NCBI RefSeq assembly: GCF_026262505.1
Contig: NC_067205.1
Coordinates: 14,570,001-14,634,000, forward strand
Direction of reading: 5' to 3'
DNA from: Trichomonas vaginalis G3
Lineage: Eukaryota > Parabasalia > Trichomonadida > Trichomonadidae
Length of the DNA: 64,000 bases
Positions 19,485-28,415 of the stretch are shown piece by piece (the stretch's first letter is position 1; every line of letters begins with the position of its first letter). The notes under the pieces were generated by a model. The model was not told the DNA's origin. It worked only from the letters and a program-made list of their open reading frames with translations, and did no database searches. A program made the translations under genes and the position numbers.

Positions 19485-19745
19485 TTACTCTTTCTTTGCT
19501 TCAGCTTCTTTAGCTTTTGCTTCAGCTTCTTCTCTAGCTTTTTTCGCCAGCAAACGTGGGTTCTTCTGTCTTCCAGCAGCTAATGCAGCAAGTTGTTTTT
19601 CACTAAGTTTTCTCTTTGGTCTCTCTGGCTTTTGTTCTTGTTTTTGTTCCTTCAGTTCGGATAAAATTTGCTCACGAATTTCTTTCTTCAATGCTTCAAC
19701 ATCTATGATCCCTTGGGTCTTGTCCGTAGGGTTTGTCTGAGTCAT
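19485..19745 (-). CDS. Small charged coiled-coil protein of Maverick 1 (86 aa)
   Basis: The product, from MTQTNPTDKTQG, is almost entirely charged helix (KKEIREQILSELKEQKQEQK, then an AEAKAKEAEAKKE tail). I choose 19745 over the upstream ATG because TTTTTTATCTGCAGTCAAATG fits the consensus. It lies head to tail with minor capsid candidate C and divergent from 19791. It may be a scaffold or DNA-binding virion protein; this is inferred. Confidence 0.65.
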   Translation of the reverse strand: MTQTNPTDKTQGIIDVEALKKEIREQILSELKEQKQEQKPERPKRKLSEKQLAALAAGRQKNPRLLAKKAREEAEAKAKEAEAKKE

Positions 19746-19790
19746 TTGACTGCAGATAAAAAACAAAATTAAAACTTTAACCGATGTAAA

Positions 19791-20225
19791 ATGAGCTTGT
19801 CAAAATCAGAGCGAGAGTCTATTATATTAAATGACGCCAGAGGAATACAACATCCTTTCTATTACGTAAGTCAGAGTAAAGATGGTAAAATATACGTAAG
19901 AAAAAGAAAGGTTCCATTAGCGAATGCAGAAAGCGACAACATTAAGGTGCATGACAAGGGTGAAGCCCAGAAAGCCCATATAAAACCTTCTATTCAAACT
20001 GAAAAGTCAATAGAACCAGAAGAAAAGAAGCCAGATGTTCTTTCAATAACGAACCAAGAGCTTATTGCAAAGTTCGTGAATTTCATTGAAAAGCAAACCG
20101 AGTCAAAGAACCCTGACCCACCAGTGAAAGAAGTTGAGACAAAAGAGAATGTACAGTTCATTGAAAATGTCAAGAAACAACTTCCACCACGAATGCCAAG
20201 AAGAAGAGTGAGAATAATGAAGTAA
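19791..20225 (+). CDS. Maverick 1 basic-tailed protein (144 aa)
   Basis: The protein begins MSLSKSERESIILND. A small domain with HPFYYVSQSKDGKIYVRKRK recurs in the 78-codon gene near the right end (GFYIHTMKDGRVQFRKIKQP). The C-terminus is Arg-rich (LPPRMPRRRVRIMK). It lies just upstream of the major capsid gene, 27 bases apart, suggesting a virion role. The Maverick 2 counterpart carries a twin hairpin in mid-gene. Confidence 0.65.
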   Translation: MSLSKSERESIILNDARGIQHPFYYVSQSKDGKIYVRKRKVPLANAESDNIKVHDKGEAQKAHIKPSIQTEKSIEPEEKKPDVLSITNQELIAKFVNFIEKQTESKNPDPPVKEVETKENVQFIENVKKQLPPRMPRRRVRIMK

Positions 20226-20230
20226 ATAGA

Positions 20231-20252
20231 TATTTTTATCTGAAGTAAATAC
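20231..20252 (+). promoter_or_regulatory. Start element of the major capsid gene
   Basis: TATTTTTATCTGAAG followed by AAATACATG matches the TTTTTATC(T/C) element seen before several Maverick genes (19460, 19745, 3776 and 6728 starts). Confidence 0.5.
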
Positions 20253-21825
20253 ATGCAGAACGAACAGCTAAACGAATTTACTCCAGCAGAGCATATTCAT
20301 CAGATTCGCTCATATTTCGATATCATAGACAATGCAGTTCAAATTGGTGACACTAATAGAAAATATTCTGACGCAAAGATTCCATCACAACCTGGAACTG
20401 CTAAAGATAACACATGGGTAACATTCAATCTCTCACCTCCTGGTGAAAATATGTTGGACCTTTACAATACATTCATTACGTTAAAATGGAAGGTCAATTT
20501 ATTGTAGATAAAGAAATTGGTTCAGGTTCCAATAAAACAAACCCACCAGGATTTTGGATTGGTTTCGATGACGCTTTCTATGCAGTTGCTGGATATCAAA
20601 TCCTTGCAAATGGTCGTATCGTATATTCTCAAGACAACGCAAGAGAAGAAGCATATATAACTTCAAACTCACAAACTACCGAACAAATAAAGAAAGTAGA
20701 TGTTTTCTCAAAGACTCGACATGAAGATGTATGGAGTCATTCGGGAACATGCAGAACAGGACAAATTATTAGTGGTCCAATTACAGCAGGAAAATCATTT
20801 GATTTTAAGCTTCGTTTAAGAATTCCTGTTAGAAGATTTTACCATTAGAAGCTATTCGATTTATTCCAGCTTTTGCAGGAAACATTCAGCTTAAAGTAAA
20901 GTTCAGTAGCGACGCCTTACAATGCACATCTATATCTGTAAATGATATCATTGCTTTCAATCCAACTCTTAAAGTTGCATTTGCTTCAGATTCAAATCCA
21001 CCGACAAATAAATTTGTTCCATGGAATGAACCATTCACTATGATAACGAAGGCAATAGAAGCTAGTGGAACAGTTACTATTACAACTGTAACCCAGCAAC
21101 TATTTCGAATAAAGATGGATTTTAATGAATGTTTCATTCATCCAAAATCATTCTCTTTAGACCCTAACATTTATACAGAACTTGTAGAACATTATACAAA
21201 CGAGGCTTTATGTTTTCCTGTTAAAGTTATGGATTGGATTCCTATGGACGGTTCATTCTCAAAGAATACAGATAGTTCAAGTGCAACATTTACAGCAGCT
21301 TATACGCCTATTAATGTTAAAAGTATTTGGGTACTATTTAGAAAGAAAGACAACTATTATGTTAATTTTGAGAACCATAAGTTTAAATATCTTCAGCTTT
21401 CCATGGGAGCTTATGGAAATATGCCTGCAGAACCCGAAAAATCATATGGACCTGTATTTTATGAAATGGTTGCGAACGCTTGCAATACAAACAATGATAT
21501 GATAGGATTTAATGAAGATGTTATGAGGTCATTGGTGGATGATGGTAGTGTGGAACATAAATGGGATAGCTATGACAACACACATTTCTTATGTGGTTTT
21601 CCAACAGAAGTGGACTTTTGCTTCCAGCAAGGTCAAACATCTACTGCTCCAATAACATACAAATTGTCTGTTAAAGGACCTATTGAACTAGCAACTGAAA
21701 ATGTACCAAAGCCACTTATTGGATTTATGAGGGATTGTTGCTTTGCCATTCAGGTGCGTGCTAATGGCATCCCCATAATAAGATTAGATGACTATAACTT
21801 AGCTACGGACGACAGTGAGGAATAA
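20253..21825 (+). pseudogene. Major capsid protein gene of Maverick 1 (double jelly-roll)
   Basis: This corresponds to the whole 523-codon gene at 28416-29987. The beta-rich sequence, length and position next to the minor capsid candidate match the Polinton major capsid protein. It would form hexon-like trimers on an icosahedral shell. Recognisable stretches include NEFTPAEHIHQIRSYFDIID near the start and RDCCFAIQVRANGIPIIRLD near the end. The copy looks broken. Confidence 0.85.
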
Positions 21826-21855
21826 AGGATGAACGTTTATTTTTAAAGCTTATAA

Positions 21856-22326
21856 ATGAGTTCTTCATCAAGCTCTCGCGAACCTTCACCATCTATGAAA
21901 CAAACTTTACCAAACGATTATGGAGCACCTATTGAATATTTCTTACGAGCTGCACAATGGCAAAGAGCAGTCTCACCAAGGTTAGGTGTTCCACCAGCTC
22001 CTGTCAAAAATAGCATTTGGTCAAGTCCTTATATAAGATATGGTCTCCCACTAGGTTTGCTAGCTACAGCAGTAGCAGTTATGATGTTGAAAAGAAATAA
22101 AGCAAATGTTGTAAATAATACTGAAGTAGCTGAAGTTAAACAAACTCCAACACCTTCGCCAAAACCAACGCCAAAACCAACGCCTTCACAAGCAAAACCT
22201 TCAATGACTCCTGAACCTATGGAAGTACAAACTCCTGTTCAAAAGTCAACTCCTAAACCGACTCCAACATTTAAACCAGAACCTACTCCTCAAATAAATC
22301 GTAAAACTCCTGCGTTTCCTTACTGA
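21856..22326 (+). CDS. Single-pass membrane protein with Pro-rich tail, Maverick 1 (156 aa)
   Basis: A Ser-rich N-terminus is followed by one hydrophobic segment near residues 64-80 (YGLPLGLLATAVAVMML) and a long Pro/Thr/Lys tail (TPTPSPKPTPKPTPSQ). I infer a membrane-anchored virion or assembly protein. It follows the major capsid gene by 30 bases. The Maverick 2 copy (27915-28385) differs in very few residues. Confidence 0.7.
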   Translation: MSSSSSSREPSPSMKQTLPNDYGAPIEYFLRAAQWQRAVSPRLGVPPAPVKNSIWSSPYIRYGLPLGLLATAVAVMMLKRNKANVVNNTEVAEVKQTPTPSPKPTPKPTPSQAKPSMTPEPMEVQTPVQKSTPKPTPTFKPEPTPQINRKTPAFPY

Positions 22327-22374
22327 AAAAATAACGTTATTTTTATTTAATATTAAAATTTTTATTTGATTGAA

Positions 22375-22611
22375 ATGACGACTAAAGTCACTGAAGCAAT
22401 GAAACAAAAGTTTTTGGTAGAATACATTAAATCAGGAACTATTCCAGAAGGTTTTTACATTCATACTATGAAGGATGGTAGAGTTCAGTTTAGAAAGATA
22501 AAGCAACCATTAGATAAAGAAGGAATTTTGAGAAAGATTAAACTTCATGAGGACAACATTGCTAAACTTAGGAAGAAGTTAGAAGAGTTGGAGAAAGGAA
22601 GAGAGTTATAA
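22375..22611 (+). CDS. Small Maverick 1 protein (78 aa) at the right terminal repeat
   Basis: The start is MTTKVTEAMKQKF; upstream codons in frame lack an ATG. It has a small domain GFYIHTMKDGRVQFRKIKQP similar to that of the gene at 19791, then a charged coiled coil (KIKLHEDNIAKLRKKLEELE). The last codons and stop lie in the terminal repeat, the same DNA that ends the 175-codon gene at the other end in another frame. Confidence 0.65.
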   Translation: MTTKVTEAMKQKFLVEYIKSGTIPEGFYIHTMKDGRVQFRKIKQPLDKEGILRKIKLHEDNIAKLRKKLEELEKGREL

Positions 22612-23166
22612 AGCAATGAATTCAACAGGGTGAAAAAAGAGGTGAGATCTCACCACTTCACCTAAATTTATTTTTGTGCTATGTTTTCATACGTGTGAAT
22701 TCGTTAGTGAAGTCGTTAGTGAAGTCGTTAGTGAAGTCGTTTATGTGTCAGACGTGAAGAAAGCAACTAAAAAGAAACCAAGGAAGAGAGTTATAAAGCA
22801 ATGAATTCAACAGGGTGAAAAAAGAGGTGAGATCTCACCACTTCACCTAAATTTATTTTGACAGTGACTTTGACTCTGACGATTGGAGCGACAGCAGCGA
22901 TACTGAAGAATATGAAGTATTGTGTGAAGCACAGCAATGGGAGGAGTTGCAATACTTTTGTAAGTGAGAACGTTTATTTTTACAGTAGTGAAGTCGTTTG
23001 TGAAAACGTTAGTGAGGTGAAGTGGTTGGCGGCTTTGTAAATATTTAAGGTTAAGTTAGTGTTTGTGTTGTAAAATATACGTTAACGGTTTTGTAAAGTG
23101 TCAAATTCACATATAATGTGTAAGGAGGCGCGCAGTGCCACAGTACGCATGATATGTATATTAATT
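22595..23166. repeat. Right terminal inverted repeat of Maverick 1
   Basis: This is the reverse complement of 1633-2192, plus one extra 12-bp unit. Two GGTGAGATCTCACC palindromes lie at 22641-22654 and 22826-22839. Confidence 0.92.
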
Positions 23167-23335
23167 TTTGTAAAAAAGATTTTGAAACATCTAAATATTT
23201 TAAATCATTTGATTGAAGGGTTGGGGCGATGGGAACATGGGTGCAAGCTTCTTCCCATGTCATTTTACCTTCTTCAATCTGATTGGAAATACCAATTAGG
23301 TAAATTCGATCGACATACCCTTTGTAAGGATTCAT
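23167..23335 (-). pseudogene. DDE integrase gene, first part, cut by Maverick 1
   Basis: The product from MNPYKGYVDRIYLIGIS runs into the Maverick end. The remainder lies at 821-1632 on the same strand. A TCATTA initiator (minus strand, 23338-23343) sits a few bases upstream of this ATG, as usual for T. vaginalis genes, which supports this start. The N-terminal region is a short helical segment that I do not recognise. Confidence 0.75.
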
Positions 23336-24258
23336 TCTAATGAAGTACGTTAACAATCAAAATATTCTATAAGTGTCTAGTATGGAATTCAAAAGAATAA
23401 AGAAAATGGTAACGTAAATAAACGTATTATGAAAAAATTTATAATTAAAATGAAAAAAAGAAAAAATAATAAGTAAAGTGACTGGAAATGAAAATGAAAA
23501 TCAGTGTACAGTTTTATTTTTTTCTCGCTGTGAAACGTATTCGGTCATTTTTTTAAAAATTAATTTTTTGTTAGAGATAAGAGCTAAAACTCGGTAAACA
23601 ACTTCTTTATGTCTAGAAAATTCTATCTTGCCTTTTATTTTTTTCTCGCTGTGAAACGTATTCGGTCATTTTTTTAAAAATTAATTTTTTGTTAGAGATA
23701 AGAGCTAAAACTTTGCAGACAACTCCCCCATGTCTAGCAAATTTAACATTCGTCTCCCATTTTGATATATTTGGTTTAGAATGTTCGAAAATGCGTAATA
23801 TGGTCATTAATATTAATTGAAAAGAACCTTGAATTAATTCAATCTGATCTCACAAAATATTTTAAATTACAAACTTTGTAGTTTGAATAGATAATTAGTA
23901 TTAAACTCAAATAACTAGTTTATTTTTGAATAAAAATTATTTGAATTTATTCAATTTTGTGAATTTTCCTTCAAAAATCAAGTTTAAATATCTTATTTGC
24001 CATATAATTATAAATACAATGAAACATATTCGAAATTGAAAAGAATGACTTTTTCTGTTCTTTCAATCATTCAATTTGAATTTTGCAATATTGGATTTCT
24101 CATTAAATAGCTATTAGAAACAACAAGAAATTTAACTTACATTCAAATTTATTTGTGTTATATTCAATCTTCTCAAAACTTATAATTTTCGGCTATAGCA
24201 TGATTATATGCTATATAATATAATAAACCTATAATAGTATCATTCTTCAATTATTTGA
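23336..24258. other. AT-rich intergenic stretch with a duplicated 121-bp segment
   Basis: A segment starting TTTTATTTTTTTCTCGCTG at 23512 recurs at 23633 (period 121) with partial divergence. A 64-codon minus-strand frame (23613-23807) spans the second copy; it is unrecognised and may be a gene fragment. The rest is AT-rich with no gene I can support. Confidence 0.6.
23512..23760. repeat. Two-copy 121-bp tandem duplication
   Basis: The copies share TCTCGCTGTGAAACGTATTC and the following 80 or so bases almost exactly, then diverge (CTCGGTAAAC against CTTTGCAGAC). Confidence 0.8.
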
Positions 24259-24447
24259 AGAGAAAACCGAAAAAATCTATTTTCCGTCTATAACACTCAA
24301 TTAAAATTTTTACTATCAGTTAATCCTTTTAAATTACTAGAGCAGCTAAATGCAATCATCTTCAAAAAATTCGAATATTCACAAAATATTTCGGTTTTAG
24401 ATAAAATTGTGAAGGATGATTCAAAAAAAGGTACTTTTATAGTTTTC

Positions 24448-25215
24448 ATGCAGACAAAAGAATACACCTTTTCGCACGTAATCAAGAAGATTATTACTAG
24501 CATAAAATCAAAACCAGGTGAGCCAATTAAGGTCAACATTATTGCAGGTGAAGAAAATTGCGAAAAAAGGCGATTATATGATTTATTTAACGTGTTGTGC
24601 TCATTAGGTTTGTGTAACAAGAGTATTGGAAAGATGTATATGTGGGTTGGAGAAGAAAACATGCTAAGGACAATTCAATTCGAATACGAAAAATTTGAAA
24701 CTGAAGCGATTCAAAATGAGTTTTGGGAATTCTTTAAATTACCAGAGTCACCACCGATCGGTCAACTTACAATGATGATTCTTGTCATTTTCCTCTTTTT
24801 TGGCGTTCATGAAATGAGTCTAAAACAAATATGTTTAGTACTCGCCCAAAAAAGATCTAAAATGACCGTCTTATTGAGACGTTTGTATCTCGCAGCCTTC
24901 TTTCTTGAACAACTAGGCTTGATATCACATTCCCTTAAAATTGGCTCATACCAATTGAATTTAGATGCAGATACAATAGTTAAAGCCACATTCGACGATA
25001 TGAAAAAGCGAATGCTGTTTCCCATCAATTCTATAGAAATGCAACTACAGCGAATCGATAACAGCTTCATTGCAGAGCTCAAAAGTATGAGATATATGAT
25101 CTTATTACAGAAAATGAGATTGGAGAAGATTCCTGTTACTTCAGCGATGGATGAAGAGCAAGAGTCGCCTAATATAGAGAATATTGTTCCTCAAAATCAT
25201 GTTTCAATATATTAA
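24448..25215 (+). CDS. Atypical E2F-like protein with two winged-helix domains
   Basis: The first winged helix spans about residues 1-68. It carries the E2F/DP signature, with EKRRLYDLFNVLCSLGLCNK in place of the family's RRxYDxxNVLxxxxLI, followed by the wing KMYMWVGEEN. A second similar unit follows (MSLKQICLVLAQ, then LLRRLYLAAFFLEQLGLISH). Two tandem DNA-binding domains are the plan of E2F7/E2F8-type repressors. The first ATG in frame is 24448, but the frame is open back to 24259 with coding-like composition and no ATG, so the 5' end may be lost or the start unusual. This is a host gene; cell-cycle transcription control is inferred from the family. Confidence 0.75.
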   Translation: MQTKEYTFSHVIKKIITSIKSKPGEPIKVNIIAGEENCEKRRLYDLFNVLCSLGLCNKSIGKMYMWVGEENMLRTIQFEYEKFETEAIQNEFWEFFKLPESPPIGQLTMMILVIFLFFGVHEMSLKQICLVLAQKRSKMTVLLRRLYLAAFFLEQLGLISHSLKIGSYQLNLDADTIVKATFDDMKKRMLFPINSIEMQLQRIDNSFIAELKSMRYMILLQKMRLEKIPVTSAMDEEQESPNIENIVPQNHVSIY

Positions 25216-25520
25216 TTTTTATTTGTTTGATTAAAGTATATATATAATAGTAGATGCAATCAATAAATTATTTTATCCCATTTAAATTCAATCGAAACTA
25301 TGCCAAAATCCAAAATTCTCAAAAATTTTTATTTGGCCATTTGTCCATTATTAAATATTACATAAACGTGATAACTCATCTGAATATCCGATTGAAAGCA
25401 GACATACTTTACAATCGATAATTGGACATTCAAGAATGTAAATAGAATCAAATGAAATGCCCGCTTCAATATTAAGCAAGCTACGATTCTTTGAATACAT
25501 TTGGTCCAGTTTAAGGAATT
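25216..25520. other. AT-rich intergenic stretch
   Basis: Nothing recognisable lies between the E2F-like gene and the TTAA element. Confidence 0.6.
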
Positions 25521-25524
25521 TTAA

Positions 25525-26569
25525 GGGTGCACCCGTATGTACGTTTATTTGAGAGGAGGAGGATTACCCTCTCAATTTTGAGGGATTCGTTAGTTTATTT
25601 TCTCGATGAATATGCAATAAAATTTGATTTTTACCTTATCAATATACTTCATATAATATACACATGTTCATGTAAAAACTTTTTTCCAAAATCCTCAGGA
25701 ATTAAGGGATTTTTGAATTTCAAGAATTTTTTTCGAATTTTTTCGAAAAAAAAATATTTTCAGAACAGCCTTAACGGCTAAGATTTAGGAACAATGTTAA
25801 GTATCAAAAAGAAAGGAGGTCTGATATAGACAACATATATCGTTGAAGGTTGAAAAAATCTCTAATATTTGAGCCAAAATTTCAAATTTTAATTTTTTTG
25901 AAAAAAGAGGCCACCCGTATGTACGTTTATTTGAGAGGAGGAGGATTATATTTTTGAAAGGGTGAAACATTATTGAATATGTTAATTATATAATAATATG
26001 TATTATTATAAAAAAGAAAAATAAAGCACGTTAAAATTTTTCTTTCTTGATTTTTTACAAAATCTACTTAGAATTATGCAAAATATGACTAAATAATTAT
26101 AAATTTCAAGTTAAATTTTAATTTTGATAAATAATTTAAAATTTCAAAAATATCAAGTTCAGTTCGACTATGTATGTAGTAATTCCTCAATAAAGTGCCA
26201 AAACCCTATTAAAATATATGAACATTTTCAACATTTTAATGTTTTTATTTAAAAATTTGATGGAATATGAGCTTCAAACAATTATATTATGTAAATAAAA
26301 ATAATTAAATATATGTATTTATTCGTATTACAACCGTAGTAAGTCGATTCTTCCTTTCTTCTAACTGAGGTTTGAATTTGATTTCGAATTTAAAGAGATT
26401 CAAAGGGAAAATACTAGCGGATAAAAACTACCTCCATGAAAGGGTCATAATGGAGTCAAGTTGTATTTTTTGATATTTTTTGCTTTTCGAGCCTAAATAG
26501 GTAGCCAAGATAATGCCTAAAAATAAGGTTCTAAATTCTGAAGTTTACATGATCCTCTCGTGTGCACCC
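25525..26569 (+). mobile_element. TTAA-flanked non-autonomous element, complete copy 2
   Basis: The element of 1,045 bp runs from GGGTGCACCCGTATG to TCGTGTGCACCC, with TTAA on both sides (25521-25524 and 26570-26573). Its ends share GGGTGCAC in inverted orientation. A 37-bp stretch near the left end (CACCCGTATGTACGTTTATT and onward) is repeated internally at ~25914. It has no transposase; an 84-codon frame near the left end shows no family. Piggybac or Kolobok type is inferred from TTAA. Confidence 0.85.
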
Positions 26570-26654
26570 TTAACTTGAGATTCGATTTTTTTGATCCAAT
26601 TTGTGAATTTTTTTTTGATCGGAATTTCAATTAATTTGTTGATCAAAAATGACC

Positions 26655-26898
26655 TCACAATGTTTGATCATAAGTGAAGTCATCTTCATGGGTATTTAGA
26701 AATTCCAAGAGAAATTGCTTATTTCTAGAGTGTAAATCTGAGAAAATCGAATTTAAATATTCATAGAAACCCAAATCATTCTCCGGTTCGAATAATTCAT
26801 CTGTTGCTTTTTCTGTTTTTTCTATGAATTTTAATAATTTGATTAATAAATCTTCATCAGGAAGAATTATTGCTGCATTTGTGATAAAATTCCATATT
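26655..26898 (-). pseudogene. Host helical-repeat gene, 3' part (cut by Maverick 2)
   Basis: Reading leftward from the Maverick edge, the frame encodes about 80 residues (IWNFITNAAIILPDEDLLIK and onward) ending at a stop at 26655-26657. It is the end of the gene whose 5' part is 48294-49153. Counting the GAGGTA duplication once, the two pieces total 1,104 bp in a single frame. Confidence 0.85.
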
Positions 26899-26904
26899 GA
26901 GGTA
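26899..26904. repeat. Target site duplication of Maverick 2 (left)
   Basis: GAGGTA precedes the element and recurs at 48294-48299 directly after it. Confidence 0.92.
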
Positions 26905-27169
26905 AGTTAGTATACATAAGTCGTGTACTGAGGCACTGCGCGCCTCCGTACACCACTTAGCGGTTTTGACACTTTACGAAACCGTTAACGTATATTTTAC
27001 AATACAACCATAACACCAACTTAACCTTAAATATTTACGAAACCGTTAACGTATATTTTACAACACAAACGACAACACTAACTTAACCTTAAATATTTAC
27101 AAAGCCGCCAACCACTTCACCTCACTAATGTTTTCACAAACGACTTCACTAATGTAAAAATAAACATTC

Positions 27170-27490
27170 TCACTTACAAAAGTATTGCAACTCCTCCCAT
27201 TGCTGTGCTTCATATAACAGCTCATAATCTTCTGACTCACTTTCTTCTTCATATAGGTCAAAATCACTGTCATAGTTTATACCTGTAAGTTTTGACAAAG
27301 CTAATGAAACACGCTTACCGTTTGTATCGTATGCTTGTATAAACTTTCCATTATGCTTGTAGTCATAAACGCTCAAACTAACTTTACCCTTTCTCCCTCG
27401 TATCTGATAGAATGTATTTTCACGAGGAACGAAGAACAAATTCTTGAACTCATGACCGTTGTAGTTTGTTATCTCAATAGTTTTCGTCAT
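27170..27490 (-). CDS. Terminal-repeat gene of Maverick 2, left copy (106 aa)
   Basis: The protein begins MTKTIEITNYNGHEFKNLFF, has a basic beta-rich core (YQIRGRKGKVSLSVYDYKHN) and an acidic C-terminus (LYEEESESEDYELLYEAQQW). It lies wholly inside the terminal repeat, so the element carries two copies (the other is 47708-48028), which differ in a few residues. Maverick 1 keeps only a relic of its end in both repeats. No family is recognised. Confidence 0.7.
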   Translation of the reverse strand: MTKTIEITNYNGHEFKNLFFVPRENTFYQIRGRKGKVSLSVYDYKHNGKFIQAYDTNGKRVSLALSKLTGINYDSDFDLYEEESESEDYELLYEAQQWEELQYFCK

Positions 27491-27575
27491 TTATATAAAA
27501 ATAAACTTAAAAATTAATGATATTACTACCTTCACGCGTATGAAAACATAGCACAAAAATAAATTTAGGTGAAGT

Positions 27576-27589
27576 GGTGAGATCTCACC
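27576..27589. promoter_or_regulatory. GGTGAGATCTCACC palindrome, Maverick 2 left end
   Basis: Same block as in Maverick 1, with AGGTGAAGT on one side and two TTTTTTCACC half-sites on the other. It lies between the 106-codon and 78-codon genes. Confidence 0.6.
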
Positions 27590-27630
27590 TCTTTTTTCAC
27601 CTCTTTTTTCACCCTGTTGAATTCATTGCT

Positions 27631-27867
27631 TTATAACTCTCTTCCTTTCTCCAACTCTTCTAACTTCTTCCTAAGTTTAGCAATGTTGTCCTCATGAAGT
27701 TTAATCTTTCTCAAAATTCCTTCTTTATCTAATGGTTGCTTTATCTTTCTAAACTGAACTCTACCATCCTTCATAGTATGAATGTAAAAACCTTCTGGAA
27801 TAGTTCCTGATTTAATGTATTCTACCAAAAACTTTTGTTTCATTGCTTCAGTGACTTTAGTCGTCAT
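27631..27867 (-). CDS. Small Maverick 2 protein (78 aa), counterpart of 22375-22611
   Basis: It has the same protein sequence as the Maverick 1 copy, including GFYIHTMKDGRVQFRKIKQP and the charged coiled-coil end. Its last codons lie in the terminal repeat. Confidence 0.65.
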   Translation of the reverse strand: MTTKVTEAMKQKFLVEYIKSGTIPEGFYIHTMKDGRVQFRKIKQPLDKEGILRKIKLHEDNIAKLRKKLEELEKGREL

Positions 27868-27914
27868 TTCAATCAAATAAAAATTTTAATATTAAATAAA
27901 AATAACGTTATTTT

Positions 27915-28385
27915 TCAGTAAGGAAACGCAGGAGTTTTACGATTTATTTGAGGAGTAGGTTCTGGTTTAAATGTTGGAGTCGGTTTAGGAGTTGACTTTT
28001 GAACAGGAGTTTGTACTTCCATAGGTTCAGGAGTCATTGAAGGTTTTGCTTGTGAAGGCGTTGGTTTTGGCGTTGGTTTTGGCGAAGGTGTTGGAGTTTG
28101 TTTAACTTCAGCTACTTCAGTATTATTTACAACATTTGCTTTATTTCTTTTCAACATCATAACTGCTCCTGCTGTAGCTAGCAAACCTAGTGGGAGACCA
28201 TATCTTATATAAGGACTTGACCAAATGCTATTTTTGACAGGAGCTGGTGGAACACCTAACCTTGGTGAGACTGCTCTTTGCCATTGTGCAGCTCGTAAGA
28301 AATATTCAATAGGTGCTCCATAATCGTTTGGTAAAGTTTGTTTCATAGATGGTGAAGGTTCACGAGAGCTTGATGAAGAACTCAT
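27915..28385 (-). CDS. Single-pass membrane protein with Pro-rich tail, Maverick 2 (156 aa)
   Basis: Counterpart of 21856-22326. The membrane segment reads YGLPLGLLATAGAVMML and the Pro/Thr/Lys tail is unchanged. It lies just after the major capsid gene on the same strand. Confidence 0.7.
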   Translation of the reverse strand: MSSSSSSREPSPSMKQTLPNDYGAPIEYFLRAAQWQRAVSPRLGVPPAPVKNSIWSSPYIRYGLPLGLLATAGAVMMLKRNKANVVNNTEVAEVKQTPTPSPKPTPKPTPSQAKPSMTPEPMEVQTPVQKSTPKPTPTFKPEPTPQINRKTPAFPY

Positions 28386-28415
28386 TTATAAGCTTTAAAA
28401 ATAAACGTTCATCCT

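Larger units (their letters stand above)
1633..23166 (+). mobile_element. Maverick/Polinton element 1 (21.5 kb)
   Basis: The element has ~560-572 bp terminal inverted repeats, a 6-bp target duplication and the Maverick gene set: packaging ATPase, integrase, protein-primed DNA polymerase, major and minor capsid candidates and a fibre. Order left to right is small virion-like genes, penton-like, ATPase, fibre, integrase, accessory genes, polymerase, minor capsid candidate, major capsid, membrane protein. It looks broken, with about ten breaks spread over six or seven genes. The two terminal repeats differ by about one base change and one short repeat unit, so insertion (or conversion between ends) is recent. 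I recognised no adenovirus-type cysteine protease. It landed inside an integrase gene. Confidence 0.95.
26905..27647. repeat. Left terminal inverted repeat of Maverick 2
   Basis: This matches 47563-48293 in reverse complement apart from a short extra unit and a few changes inside the enclosed 106-codon gene. It also contains an internal duplication of the CGTTAACGTATATTTTACAA stretch near 26985 and 27045. Confidence 0.92.

Noticed and set aside
25527-25781. An 84-codon frame at the left end of the TTAA element (also at 60823-61074)
   Set aside because: It begins at the terminal repeat, has no ATG support or family match, and simply recurs with the element.
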